From contig NC_080702.1 in NCBI RefSeq assembly GCF_030445035.2, forward strand, positions 27,441,835 through 27,505,834: a stretch of 64,000 bases of DNA. Reading direction: 5' to 3'. The number at the start of each line of letters is the position of its first letter. Positions within the stretch are counted from its first letter, which is position 1. The notes beneath the pieces were generated by a model. That model saw nothing but the letters and a program-made list of their open reading frames with translations. It did no database searches and was not told the origin of the DNA. A program made the position numbers and the translations under genes. Positions 42,076 to 53,425 of this stretch are shown here, piece after piece. The DNA is from Dasypus novemcinctus (taxonomy: Eukaryota; Chordata; Mammalia; Cingulata; Dasypodidae).

Positions 42076-42317
42076 AAAAAACAATAAAAATAAATAAATG
42101 CAAAATAAAAAGTCAAGTGGGTGGCGCCGTGAGGTAGTGAGATCCCCGTCACCCGATGTAGTCAGAAAGAAGATGTGTTTGTTTACACATCTGGGCCATT
42201 GAAAAATGTTGAGCTGGGAACAGCTCGGACTGCGTGTGTCGTTTCCCGTGGCGGGTGGCATACACTCGTTGAATGGGAAAAGGGAGATGTTTGTCAACAA
42301 ACAGGTGCTGCTTGCTG

Positions 42318-42647
42318 TGGATTGACCTGCCTTCCCCCAGACGATGGTCAAATCCTAACACCCGGTCCGTGACTGAATGTCTTTGAATGTAGGAGAACAA
42401 ACTAGAACGCGGGCGTCCTAATCCAACTGGATTACTATACTTGTAAGAAGAAGGAATCCAGAGCCAGGCAGGGAGAGAGCAACATGGCCATGCGACAGAG
42501 GCGGGGTAGGTTGTGTCACCCACCAAGGAACATTCCGGATGGCCAGCCATCGACAGAACCCTCCGGACTTCAAAGGGAGCATGGCCCTGCCAGCTCTTGG
42601 ACTTGGATTCAAGATTGCTGAACGAGGAGACCACGCATTTCCTTTTA
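42318..42647 (+). mobile_element. MLT1-like LTR fragment
   Basis: Reads gatggtcaaatcctaacacc, ctaatccaactggattac and gagagagcaacatggccatg in MLT1 order; cut by a short SINE at its right end. Confidence 0.5.
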
Positions 42648-42727
42648 TTTTTTAAGGAGGTACCGGGGATTGAACCCGGGACCTCCTACGTGGGAAGCAG
42701 GCGCTCACCCACCAAGGCAGCTCCTCT
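42648..42727 (-). mobile_element. Short tRNA-like SINE monomer
   Basis: Antisense B box ggggattgaacccgggacct, then ggaagcaggcgctcacccac. Confidence 0.82.
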
Positions 42728-42900
42728 GTGCCCCAGTGCATTTCTGTTCATGCCAGCTAGCAAGTGGTACCTGGTCACTTCCCCTCAAGGAACGAAGACG
42801 CCACTGCTCGGAAAGGGGCCTTGTCTTTCGACCCAGGAGGCTGGCCTTCCAATCACCACTCTAACGGGCTAGTGGCCCCCCCGTGCGCCCTCTGGGGGAC

Positions 42901-43318
42901 TGGGAAGCGGATGTGGTTCAACCCATAGGGCGCCCGCCTACCACATGGGAGGTCCGCGGTTCAAACCCCAGGCCTCCTTGACCCGTGTGCAGCTGGCCCA
43001 CGCGCAGTGCTGATGCGCGCAAAGAGTACCCTGCCACGCAGGGGTGTCCCCCGCGTAGGGGAGTCCCACGCGCAAGGAGTGCGCCCCGTAAGGAGAGCCA
43101 CCCAGTGCGAGAGAAAGTGCAGCCTGCCCAGGAATGGCGCCGCACACACGGAGAGCTGACACAACGAGATGATGCAACAAAAAGAGACACAGATTCCCGG
43201 TGCCGCTGACGAGAATGCAAGCGGACACAGAAGAACACACAGCGAACGGACACAGAGAGCAGACAACGGAGGAGGGAGGAGAGGAGAGAAATAAATAAAA
43301 TAAATCTTTAAAAAATAA
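42901..43318 (+). mobile_element. DAS SINE, long form
   Basis: Full-length; low divergence from the other long copies; tail aaataaataaaataaatctt. Confidence 0.93.
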
Positions 43319-43739
43319 AAATAAAATAAAATAAAATGGGGGCAACAGCCGCACCGCCTCCATGCCTGGCCTGGAGGAAGGGCTCTGAGAAACCCGGGCG
43401 GCGCCGCGCCACAGGTCCTTTCCAAGAAGATCACAGAAAACAGATCGCAGCCTGCCAAGGAAATTCCCGTGCTGGGTGGGCCTGTATGTCCCTGACCCTG
43501 AGGCCCTGGCCAAGGTTCAGGTCAGAGCTGCTTTTTGTTTCCGCAAATTCTCTCTTCCTTGCCTGGTCCAAGATGACCACGTGGTTTTCAGTCTCCCGGC
43601 AGGGTCCATCTGCCCAGTCCTGCCACTCCCCTCTGGTCCTCACTGGTGTGTTTTGATGTCGTTTGTTTTTAATGGGAGCTAAAGGCTCCATGGAATCCTT
43701 CACTCTCTGCACAGACACCCGCTGTTTCTGATTTTTAAA

Positions 43740-43948
43740 AATTTTTAATTTTTAGGAAGTACCAGAGATTGAACCCAGGACCTCGTACACAGGAAGCGGG
43801 TGCTCAGCCACCGAGCTACATCCGCCGTGCCCCAATGCAAGCTGGTTTTTTCATTGTTTGGTTTTATTTTCAGGAGGTAGCAGAGATCGAACCCAGGACC
43901 TCGCACATGGGAAGCAGGCGCTCAACCACGGAGCTACATCCACTCCCC
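43740..43948 (-). mobile_element. Two tandem short tRNA-like SINE monomers
   Basis: Antisense copies at 43740-43832 and 43845-43948 (gagattgaacccaggacctc and gagatcgaacccaggacctc). Confidence 0.82.
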
Positions 43949-44034
43949 TTTCTGATCTTTCACAATGAAGAAGTCAGTGCTCCAGCTTGCCACTGGAGGT
44001 GAGACCCCCCCTCCTGTTTTTTTTTGTTTCTCAT

Positions 44035-44450
44035 TTGATCCACTCTATACCCATCATGCGGTAGCCCCTCCTTCCCCTGCCTCCATTCCCTTGTAAACTT
44101 GAATCGGCTTTCCGTCTGAAAATTTGCTATTTCTAGCTATTTCATCCATGTTACGTCCTAGGATAGTTGGCTTTTTTTCACTCGGCGTAATGTTTTCCAG
44201 CCTTCTCCATGTGGTAGCATGTATCAGAGCTCCATTCCTTTTTCACAGCTGCATAATACTCCATCGTATGGCTGGCCCACATTTTGTCTACTGTTTACCT
44301 GTTGATGGACACTTGGATTGTGAATAATGCTGCTGTGAACATCTGTGCAGAAATATTGGTAGGAGTCCCTGCTCTCCATTTCCTTGGCTGCATCCTTTAG
44401 AAGTAGGATGGCCAGATTATGGTACATTTACAACTATTATAACATCTCCA
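44035..44450 (-). mobile_element. L1 3' region, antisense
   Basis: Reads ttcacagctgcataatactc, attttgtctactgtttacct, gttgatggacacttggattg and aataatgctgctgtgaacat, the classic L1 3' order in reverse. Confidence 0.75.
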
Positions 44451-44475
44451 TAGTTTCTTTCTCTCTTTCCTCCCC

Positions 44476-44645
44476 TTCCTTCCTTCCTTCCTTCCTTCCT
44501 TCCTTCCTTCCTTCCTTCCTTCCTTCCTTCCTTCCTTCCTTCCTTCCTTCCTTCCTTCCTTCCTTCCTTCCCTCCCTTCTTTCTCTCTCTCTCCTTTCTT
44601 TCTTCCTTCCCTTCTTTCTCTCTCTCTCCTTTCTTTCTTTTCCTT
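44476..44645. repeat. (CCTT)n microsatellite grading to CTTT
   Basis: About 95 bp of pure ccttccttcctt followed by (tttctctc) interruptions. Placed directly before a short antisense SINE. Confidence 0.95.
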
Positions 44646-44647
44646 TT

Positions 44648-44730
44648 TTTTTTAGGAAGTACCAGGGACTGAACTTGAAATTTGTACATGCAAAGCAGGT
44701 GCTCAACTACTGAGCTATATACCTGCTCCA
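44648..44730 (-). mobile_element. Short tRNA-like SINE monomer
   Basis: Diverged antisense copy (accagggactgaacttgaaa ... caactactgagctatat); the adjoining CCTT run probably grew from its tail. Confidence 0.72.
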
Positions 44731-45615
44731 CTCTCTAGTTTCTTAAAAACAATTTTTTTTCTGAGTACCAACAGGAATCCGTGCTCATTCTAGATATTTT
44801 GTGAATATTTTCAGAAAAGTCTAAATTTTTTAAAAAAATCACCCCAACACCCACCACTGCTAGCACTTCTGCAGATTTCCATCCAGTCCTTTTTGACTCT
44901 ATGGAACAGTATTCTGTGCTAGTTTTTCAAAGTTGGGATGTTCCAAGTACACAACTTTGGAACTTGTTGGGTCCCCTTGGCAATGTATTGGGATGATTTT
45001 TTTCCACGCCGTTAAACCTTATGAGCTGGGAATAGATACGATATTAAAAAAAAAAAAAAAACATCGTGTGAATCCACACATGGAGAAAAGAACAGCCTAC
45101 GCCCCAAATACCACTCTATAGTTGTGAAAAACCAAAGCCCTGGGTTCGAATTCTGGCTCTTTCCCGTGACCGACTCTGCACACCAGGGCACGTGTTTGAC
45201 ATTTCCGTGCCTCAGTTTCTCCATCCATACGCGGGGCTAGAGAAGGCGCCATCTCACTGGGCTTGGGCGACGGAAAATCGATTCATTCATTGCAATTCTC
45301 AGAACATTGCTTGGCACGTAATGAAAAGCTCAAGAATGTTCGTTTCTCACCGGGTCTTCTTAGTCTTGTTCTTGTTGAACTGGAAACTCCAGTCCACGTG
45401 TCCCTCCGGCTTCTTGGGGAGCACGTGTTTCGAGGGATGGCGTCAGGTAGCGCCAGCCTGTGTGGTGAAAAGAGGTACGGAGTTTCAAGAAACTTCCCGG
45501 GCTGGGAAATCAGCCCCCGCCTGGGGTCCCCACGGAGTCCCAGGACCGGGTGGCTTTGCTTGGAGCCCCCAGGACCTGGCACCTGGGCACCCTCCTTCCT
45601 GGTGGGTTGTTTTTC
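44731..45615. other. Unclassified intergenic DNA
   Basis: AT-rich at left, a poly-A at 45047-45061, a MIR-like cctcagtttctccatcc at 45210-45226. No gene seen. Confidence 0.4.
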
Positions 45616-46018
45616 TTTTTTAAGATTTATCTCTCCCCCCCCCGCCCCATTGTCTGCTCTCTGTGTCCATTCGCTGTGTGTTCTTCTGTGTCCACTCGTA
45701 TTCTTGTCAACGGCACCGGGAATCTGTGTCTCTTTTTGTTGTGTCATGTTGCTGCGTCAGCTCTGCGTGTGAGCAGCGCCACTCCTGGGCAGGCTGTGCT
45801 TTTTAATTTTTTCGCACGTGGTTGCTCAATGCAGGGCACACTCCTTGCGCGTGGGGCTCCCCTACGCGGGGGACACCCCTGTGTGGCAGGGCACTCCTTG
45901 CGCGCATCAGCACTGCACATGGGCCAGCTCCACACGGGTCAAGGAGGCCCGGGGTTTGAACCCTGGACCTCCCACGTGGTAGGCGGGTGCTCTATCAGTT
46001 GAGCCATGTCCGCTTCCC
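45616..46018 (-). mobile_element. DAS SINE, long form
   Basis: Full-length antisense copy ending ccatgtccgcttcccc. Confidence 0.92.
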
Positions 46019-46110
46019 CGTATATATTTCTTATCGTCTGTCTAAATTTTTTTCAACAGTGAACATTTATTATTTTCATAATCAAACACACAACATAGAA
46101 GAGACCTAAG

Positions 46111-46162
46111 TGGTAGAAGCGTCTTTCTCTCTCTCTCTCTCTCTTTCCCTTTCTTTCTCTCT
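46111..46162. repeat. (CT)n microsatellite
   Basis: tctctctctctctctctctc then ctttccctttctttctc. Confidence 0.9.
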
Positions 46163-46242
46163 TTATAACCCTTAAAATCTGTAAAATCTTCTCTCTGTTT
46201 GCAATAGCCAAAAGGTGGAAACAGCCCAAATGTCCATCAGGC

Positions 46243-46467
46243 TGGACAGGCTGCACTTTTTGCGCTGGGTGGCTGTCCTTATGGGGTGCACTCCTTGCGC
46301 GTGGGGCTCCCCTATGCAGGGGACACCCCTGCGTGGCACGGGCACTCCTTGCGCGCATCAGCACTGCGCATGGGCCAGCTCCACACGGGTCAGGAGGCCC
46401 GGGGTTTGAACCCTGGACCTCCCATGTGGTAGGCGGACGCCCCAACCATTGGGGCAAGTCCACTTCC
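46243..46467 (-). mobile_element. DAS SINE, 3'-truncated
   Basis: Contains only the head and first half; the sense copy stops at gcagcctg instead of continuing to the tail. The left neighbour (46195-46240) looks like L1 (caaaaggtggaaacagccca). Confidence 0.85.
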
Positions 46468-46483
46468 CTCTAAATAACTTTTT

Positions 46484-46880
46484 TTAAAAGATTTATTTTA
46501 TTTATTTCTCTTCCCTTCCCACCCCCCTCCCCAGTTGTCCATTCTCTGCGTCTATTTGCTGCGTGTTCTTCTGTGTCCGCTTCTGTTGTTGTCAGCGGCA
46601 TGGGCATCTGTGTTTCTCTTTGTTGCGTCATCTTGTTGTGTCAGCTCTCCGTGTGGGCGGCACCATTCCTGGGCAGGCTGTGCTTTTTTTGCACTGGGCG
46701 GCTCTCCTTACGGGGCGCACTCCTTGTGCATGGGGCTCCCCTAAGCAGGGGACACCCCTGCGTGACAGGGCACTCCTTGTGTGCATCAGCACTGCGCGTG
46801 GGCCAGCTCCACACAGGTCAACCGCGGACCTCCCATGTGGTAGGCAGACGCCCTAACCACTGGGCCAAGTCCACTTCCCC
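46484..46880 (-). mobile_element. DAS SINE, long form
   Basis: Antisense copy with a small deletion around 46818-46822 in the head. The flank ctctaaataactttt on both sides (46468-46482 and 46880-46894) is a clear target duplication. Confidence 0.92.
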
Positions 46881-47082
46881 TCTAAATAACTTTTAAGCTT
46901 CTTAAGATCAGAGATCAAACCAGTCCCATAGACCAACCTGCCAAACGGCACTGAGTTAAACGTACTAGAATATACGTACGAAAGGGAAAGAATGGAAAAT
47001 ACATTTTAGGTATTCATTATCAGTCTTAAGAATTTATGGAACGCTGTATAATTTCGGAATGCTAGGTGGTCTTTTAAAAAGA

Positions 47083-47360
47083 TGTAGTATTAGTTAGCCA
47101 AAGGGGTGCTGATGCAAAGTACCAGAAGTTGGTTTTCATAAAGGGTATTTATTTGGGGTAGGACCTTACAGATAACAGGTCATAAGCATAAGAAACTTCC
47201 CTCACCAAGCCTGTTGCCACGTGTTAGAGCAAGACAGCTGCTGACGTCTGCGAGGGCTCAGGCTTCCTGGGTTCCTCTGGGCTCAGCTCCTCTAGTTTCT
47301 CCACAAGGTCAGCTGTAGACTATCAGGCGAACGGCTCTGTCTCTCTGCCTGAAAGGACTT
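47083..47360 (-). mobile_element. MaLR-like LTR, antisense
   Basis: Starts gtattagttagccaaagggg then tgctgatgcaaagtacc; matches the antisense end of the LTR at 52411. Confidence 0.7.
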
Positions 47361-47587
47361 TTTTATAATTGTACTATTAACTACAGTCCATGGTTTACAT
47401 TAGGCCTCACTGTTTGTATCGCACAGTTCTTTGGTTTCAGTTTTTTATAAATGTTTACGCTAGTAACATATATACAAACGAAACTTTCCCCTTTCAACCA
47501 TAGTCAAATACATAAATGCGGTGCACTTAATACATTGTGCAAAGAGTTAAGGAACTTGCTTTTTAAAAAACTGGATACTGTATCATT

Positions 47588-48177
47588 GTGAAGATTAATT
47601 TCTTATGTCACCTTGGCTAGATTACAATGTCTAGTTTGGTCAAGCAAGACCTGGCCTGAATGTGAAGGTATTTCATAGATGGATTTATATCTTTAGTCTG
47701 TTGATTGCATCTATGGTTGATTGCATCTACAATCAACAAAGGAGGCTGCCCTCAGCAATGAGATGTGTCTCCCTAGTCAATCACTTGGAGTTCTTAAGGC
47801 AAGAGCTGAGGATTTCAAAAGTCAGAAAGAATTACATGTCTTCCTCAGCCAGCCAGCTTCTCCTGGGGAATGTGGCTGCACTTTCACAGGAGTTTCCAAC
47901 CTGCCCTACAGAATTCAGACTCGCCATTCCATGTGATCGCAAGAACCAATTCCTGGGAAGCAGATGTGGCTCAAGGGATAGGGCTTCCGCCTACCATATG
48001 GAAGGAACCAGGTTTGATCCCTGGGGCCTCCTGGTGAAAAAGAAGAAGAGAAAGTGTGCCTGCATGGCGAGCTAGAGCCAATTGCTAGAACCAATTCCTA
48101 GAATAGACCTCTCTTTCTCTCTCTCCCCTTCCTGTTGGTTCTGTTTCTTTGGAGAGTCCTAACTAATACAATAGTTA
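47588..48177 (+). mobile_element. ERVL/MaLR-like LTR with SINE insertion
   Basis: Starts near gaagattaatttcttatgtc, contains tggtcaagcaagacctggcc, and ends gagagtcctaactaatacaa. Interrupted by a DAS SINE between two copies of agaaccaattcct. Confidence 0.65.
47953..48086 (+). mobile_element. DAS SINE, short truncated form
   Basis: Head ggaagcagatgtggctcaag, body cut after gcatggcgagct. Target duplication agaaccaattcct at 47942-47954 and 48087-48099. Confidence 0.85.
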
Positions 48178-48204
48178 TATGGTAGTTCTCCAGGTCCACA
48201 TCTG

Positions 48205-48417
48205 TAGCAGTCTGATATGGTTATGAATTCCAAAAATAGACATTGGATTATGTTTGTAATCTGCTCTGTACCTGGGCATGACTGAGTTATGTTTGAGGCT
48301 TTGCTTGGGTCATGTCAATTGGGTGTTGAGTCCCCACCCCTTGGTGGGAGGGGGCTCACAGATAAAAGGCATGGCAAAGGACAGAATTGAGGGTTCTTAA
48401 TGTTGGAGTTTTGATGT
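48205..48417 (+). mobile_element. MaLR-type LTR, 5' part
   Basis: Reads tgtagcagtctgatatggtt, gttgagtccccacccc and gataaaaggcatggcaaagg, the same family as at 32619 and 52411. Joined abruptly to a truncated SINE at 48418. Confidence 0.7.
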
Positions 48418-48645
48418 TGGGCAGGCTGCGTTTTTTTCACGTGGGGCGGCTCTCCTTATGGGGCGCACTCCTTGCGCGTGGGGCTCCCCTACGCGGGGGA
48501 CACCCCTGCGTGGCACGGCACTCCTCGCGCGCATCAGCGCTGCGCATGGGCCAGCTCCACACGGGTCAAGGAGGCCCGGGGTTTGAACCGCGGACCTCCC
48601 GTGTGGTAGGCGGACGCTCTATCCGTTGAGCCACATCCACTTCCT
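48418..48645 (-). mobile_element. DAS SINE, 3'-truncated
   Basis: Same portion as the copy at 46243-46467, stopping at almost the same internal site (gggcaggctgc). Confidence 0.85.
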
Positions 48646-48646
48646 C

Positions 48647-48735
48647 CCCCCTTTTTTTAGCAGGTACCAGGGATTGACCCAGGACCTTGTACGTGGGAAG
48701 CTGGCACTCAGCCTCTTGAGCTACATCCGCTCCCC
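48647..48735 (-). mobile_element. Short tRNA-like SINE monomer
   Basis: Antisense, gggattgacccaggaccttg ... cagcctcttgagctacatcc. Confidence 0.8.
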
Positions 48736-48944
48736 CTAACTAGATTCTGAGAATCAATCCCTAATCGTTTGTAATTTATCCCAAAGTGCATCTTCTCAGT
48801 AGCCCGCATCTCCTCCCACTCCCCAGAGAAGTTTATGCCTTTGTTGTACCAGAGAGTTGACTGTGCCGCCGTCTGGGAGAAAAGAAATGCAGACAGCCAA
48901 AAAGGATCAATAATTTGCTGTATAATAATGGAATACAGGTTAGC

Positions 48945-49395
48945 AGTTGTGATGTTAGGCTATTGTGTCACCTCGGCCAGGTAATTGTACCCAGTTGTTT
49001 GGTCAAGTAAGAACTGCGCTAACTGTAATACAAGGACATTTATGGACTTTAGTCACCGTTGACCTTACTGCAGAGGTAAATCCTAGCTAGCTGGTTACAA
49101 TCACATCCATCAGGGAGATTGTCATCAGCAGTGAGTGACGCTTAACCCAATCAGTTGAAAGCCTTAAAAGGGGAAGTGATTCAAGCATTGAGAGAGAGTT
49201 TCCCAGCTCGTCTTTGCACAGCCAACGTCTCCCAGAACTCATCAAGAATCTGCATTGGAGCCCCTGGTTGCACCTGCCCGTGGAACCTGGACTCGTGCAT
49301 CCCCACGGCTGCTGGGAGACTCTGATAAATCTCTTACTATCGATGGATATCCCTCGTTGATTCTGTTTCCCGAGAGAAGCCCGACTCCTACCGCA
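48945..49395 (+). mobile_element. ERVL/MaLR-like LTR
   Basis: Reads gtgtcacctcggccaggtaa, cccagttgtttggtcaagta, ccttaaaaggggaagtgatt and gataaatctcttactatcga, related to the element at 47588. Confidence 0.6.
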
Positions 49396-49424
49396 GTGAA
49401 AGTGGTTACTCCAAGAAATCTAAC

Positions 49425-49800
49425 TGTGTATGTTTCCCTGGCTGCTGAGACAAACACCGTGGACTGGGTGGGGGTAAACAATGGAAATTTATTAGCTCAT
49501 GGTTCTGAGGCTGAGAGAACGCGCAAGTCAAGCTGTCATCACGGCGAGGCTTTCTTCTCGAGTGGCGATCGGGCTGGCGCTGGAGGTCCTTGGTCCTGGG
49601 CCCCCCACCCACCCCGGCCCACGGCGAGGCACAGGGCAGCGCTCCTTTCTCTTCTGGGTCTCCTGGACTCCCGCTTCTTGCTTCCTGTGGCTTCTTCCCT
49701 CTCTGAACGTCACTCTGCTTACAAAGGCCCCTGGTCATGGGAGGCGGCCCCGTCCTGACCGGGCAGTGCCACACCTCGGCTGAAGCCACCTCTTCCAAGG
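49425..49800 (-). mobile_element. MLT1-like LTR, antisense
   Basis: gtgtatgtttccctggctgc, aacaatggaaatttattagc, catggttctgaggctgagag and ctggtcatgggaggcgg-type order of antisense MLT1-like LTRs; diverged. Confidence 0.5.
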
Positions 49801-49979
49801 GACGGCGGGCGGCACCCGCAGGGCTGCACCGGGTTTCAGGACAGGTTTCTCCGGGGGGCGTACAGAGTAGAGCACCACACAGCCCTGCAGCCTCTGCTCT
49901 TTACTGTCTCTGGAGTTTTGCCTTTTCCAGAATGTCAGATAGTTGGAATCTGACAATATGTATACTTTTCAGATTGGCT

Positions 49980-49983
49980 TCTC

Positions 49984-50072
<89 letters not shown>

Positions 50073-50850
50073 TTCTCTTTCTTTCTCTTTCTTTCCCTTT
50101 CTCTCCTTTCTTTCTCTCATTTCTTTCTCTTTTTGTCTCTTTCTTCCCTTTCTCTTTTCTTCCTTTCTTCCTTTCTTTCCTTTCTCTTTCTCTCTTTCTC
50201 TTTTTCTCTCTCCTTTCTCTCTTTCTCTTTCTTTCCTCTTTTTCTTTCTTTCTCTTTTTCCTTTCTTTCCTTTCTTTCTCTTTCTGTCTTTCTCTTTCTT
50301 TCTTCATTACTTTCTTTCTCTCCTTTCTTTTTCTTTAATTCTCTCTTTCTTCTTTTTCTTTCTTTCTCTTTCTTTCTCTCTTTTCTTTCTTTCTCTTTCT
50401 CTCTTTCTCCCTTTCTTTCTCCTCTCTCTCTCCCTCTATTCCTTCCTCCCCCTCCCTCTCTCTCTTCCCTGCCCCCTCCCTCCCTCCCTTCCTCCCTTCT
50501 TCCCTCCCCCTTCCTCCCTCCCTCCCTCTCTTCCTCCCCCCTTTCCTTCCTCCCTCCCTCCCTCTCTTCCTCCCTCTTTCCTCCCCTCCCCCTCTTCCCC
50601 CCTCCCTCCCTCTCTTCCTCCCCTCCCCCTCTTCCCCTCCCTCCCTCTCTTCCTCCCCCCTTTCCTTCCTCCCTCCCTCTCTTCCTCCCCCCTCCTTCCC
50701 TCCCTCCCTCTCTTCCTCCCCTCTTCCTCCCTCCCTCCCTCTCTTCCTCCCCTCCCCCTCTTCCTCTCCCTCCCTCTCTTCCTCCCCTCCCCCTCTCCCT
50801 CCCCCTCCCTTCCTCTCTTCCCTGCCCCCTCCCTCCGTGCTGAGGATTGA
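49980..50850. repeat. 870-bp pyrimidine tract, (TTTC)n then (CCTC)n
   Basis: Starts as about 95 bp of pure (tttc)n, becomes interrupted tttctc, then from about 50430 a ccctccctctcttcctcccc pattern. Only a handful of purines in the whole tract. Apparent Ser/Phe/Pro-rich proteins are artefacts. Confidence 0.95.
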
Positions 50851-51107
50851 GCTCAGGATCTTGTACAGGCCTCCCCACAGCCCTCAGTCCCCCCGGCCCG
50901 GCTTCTTTCATTCGGCCATATTCATGTAAGATCCCTCCATGTCCCACCTCCTCCAGTTTTGTTCCCCCAAAGAGCCGCTATTATAAAAACCTGCGGCCTC
51001 TCTCTAACCCGTCACCACCCATCGCTTGTCCCTGGACACTCAGGCCACTTCCCATTTTCCACTTTTATGCACGGTGGCATGACGACCGCCTCTCGACCTC
51101 CGTTCTG
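50851..51107. other. Intergenic DNA, no gene seen
   Basis: A SINE-like ggattgagctcaggatcttg lies at 50844-50863 just before it; the rest (to 51107) may be old L1 (ttcggccatattcatgtaag). Confidence 0.4.
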
Positions 51108-51480
51108 TGTGTCCTTAGAAGAGGCGGAAATCAGAGGCCAACTGCTGGCTCGGTCGCATCTCGGCGTCCTAGAGCCGCTGTGACAAAATGCCACAAACCG
51201 GGGGGGGGGGGGCTCCCGACCGCGGAAATGCATCGGCCGCCAGGCCTGGAGGCCGGAAGTCTAAAATCGAGGTGCCGGCAGGGCCGCGTCCCCCCAAAGC
51301 CGGGAGAGCAGGCGCCTTCCCGGCCTCTTCCAGCTTCTGGGTTTGCCGGCCGCCCTCGGTGGTCCTCGGCTGGTGTCCACCTCCACCGTCAAATGGCCTT
51401 CTCCGCCCTTTTGGGCTTAAATCCAAATCCCCCTCTTCTTATAGGATGCCAGACCTATTGGCCCACCTCATTTTTTTTAA
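51108..51480 (-). mobile_element. MLT1-like LTR, antisense
   Basis: Reads gtcctagagccgctgtgaca, ggcctggaggccggaagtct, ttcccggcctcttccagctt and aaatggccttctccgccctt, the MLT1 pattern in reverse. Confidence 0.7.
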
Positions 51481-52089
51481 GAAAATATTTATTGATTGAC
51501 TTTATCATTCTTTATCCACCCCCCTCCCCGAGATGGCGGTGATGGGGGCTGGACTCCAAAGGAGGTGGAAAGTGGCCAGTTCCAAAGGGCATTGCTGATG
51601 CGTGGATCCCACCCGAACCGTTGGAGGAGCCATCTCCCCCGGGCTGGGGGGCAGTCCCGTGGCTTTCCAACCTCCCCTTGTACAGCACAGGGACGCGCTG
51701 CGGACATCCTAGGCGGTGCCTGGGAGGCCACAAACTCAGATGCCGGCCGGTCACTTGGGGGTGGGCTGGGGGAGGGCGCCGGCCATCTGGAAAGTGACCC
51801 CACGCCCCCTTTGAAAGGGGACGCCCGCCACGTGTGGTCACACGAGGGGACTGGTCGAGCAGGGCTCCCTCGTCCCATTTTTCTTTTTTTTTTCATCTTC
51901 CCATTTTTTGAGAGCAGCCCCAACGCCAGAGTCCTGGATGAAAACGGTTCGATATTTTTAAAACCCAAAGCCGCCAGCCAGGTCTGAAAATCTTGGGGAT
52001 AGGGACCCTTTCCGAGACCCCCCGCAGCGATTGTCACTCCTCAGGGCAGCTAAAGTAGGTGCCCTTTGCCACCCATTGTTTCCTCCCTG
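51481..52089. other. Unclassified intergenic DNA
   Basis: GC-rich, with an A/T-rich ttcttttttttttcat stretch near 51884-51895. No gene seen. Confidence 0.4.
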
Positions 52090-52410
52090 CCTGAGCCTCC
52101 TAGAGTTGCTGTAACAGATTAGCACCAACTGGGTGACTTAACACAAGAGAAATGGGTTCTCTCCCAGTTCAGAAGTCCAGGACCAAGTGGGGGGGCCATA
52201 CACCCTCCTAAGGGGTCCACTCTTGCCCCTTCCGGCTTCTGGTGGCCCCAGGCACCCCTCCAATCTCCGCCCCTGTCTTCATTTGACCTTCTCCTCTCCT
52301 GCATCTGTGTCCAACTCACCCCCTCCTTTCTTTTATAAAGTCCCCCGTCAGTGGCTCTAGAGCTGACCCTAAATCTAGGAGCGTTTTGTCTCAACATCTT
52401 TAACCAATGG

Positions 52411-53356
52411 TATATCAGTCAGCCGAAGGGGTGCAGATGCAAAATACCAGAAATTGGTTGGTTGTTTTTTTTTTTCAAGATTTATTTTTTTAAATTTTTA
52501 TTTCTCTCCCCTTCCCCGCCCCCCCCCCCATGCTGTCTGCTCTCTGTGTCCATTCACTGTGTGTTCTTCTGTGTCCGCTTCTTCTATTCTTGTCAGCGGC
52601 ACCGGAAATCTGTGTCTCTTTGTTGCGTCGTCTCGCTGCGTCAGCTCTCCATGTGTGTGGCACCACTCCTGGGCAGGCTGCACTTTCTTTCACGCTGGGT
52701 GGCTCTCCTTACGGGGCGCACTCCTTGCGTGTGGGGCTCCCCTACGCGGGGGACACCCCTGCGTGGCACGGCACTCCTTGCGCGCATCAGCTCTGCTCGT
52801 GGGCCAGCTCCACACTGGTCAAGGAGGCCCTGGGTTTGAACCGTGGACCTCCCATGTGGTAGGCAGGCGCTCTATCAGTTGAGCCACATCCGCTTCCTGG
52901 TTGGTTTTTATAAAGGGTATGTATTTGGGGTAGGAGTTTACAGATACCAGGCCATAAAGCATAAGTTACTTCCCTCCCCAAAGTCTATTTCCACGTGTTG
53001 GAGCAGGATGGTTGCCGACAGCTGCGAGGGTTCAGGCTTCCTGGGTTCCTCCGTTCCTGGGACTTGCTTCTCTCTGGGTTCAAGGTTCCTTCCTTCCTGG
53101 GGCTGGCTTCTCTTTCCTCTGTGAGCTGACTTCCCAGGGCTCCAGCTTAAGTCTTCAGCATCAAACTCCAACATCAAAACCCCCAACTCTGTCCTTGGCC
53201 ATGACTTTTATCTCTGAGTCCCCACCCACCAAGGGACCCTAATGACGTGGCCCAATCAAAGCCCTAATCATAACTCAATCACGCCCAGGTACAGACCAGA
53301 TCACAAACACGATCCAATATCTATTTTAGGAATTCAACTATATCAAACTGCTACAG
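52411..53356 (-). mobile_element. MaLR-type LTR, antisense, split by a SINE
   Basis: Starts tatatcagtcagccgaaggg and ends caactatatcaaactgctac+a, the reverse of the 32619 copy. Flanks aatgg and gatgg suggest a 5-bp target duplication. Contains the DAS SINE at 52470-52899. Confidence 0.78.
52470..52899 (-). mobile_element. DAS SINE, long form
   Basis: Full-length antisense copy with tggttggtt on both sides (left about 52457-52465, right about 52899-52907). Confidence 0.92.
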
Positions 53357-53425
53357 ATGGCATCTGCAAAGACCCTATTTTCATATAAGGCACATTCCGC
53401 GGTTTTGGGTGGACTGAATCTGGAG

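Larger units (their letters stand above)
52090..53425 (-). mobile_element. MLT1-like LTR split by a younger MaLR LTR
   Basis: Left part 52090-52410 (gagttgctgtaacagattag, cttctggtggccccaggcac, ctcctctcctgcatctgtgt) and right part 53357-53425 (atctgcaaagaccctatttt) are consecutive in MLT1. Between them lies the LTR at 52411-53356. Confidence 0.72.

Noticed and set aside
49737-50843. Ser/Phe/Pro-rich 368-codon ORF
   Set aside because: Low-complexity translation of the pyrimidine tract.
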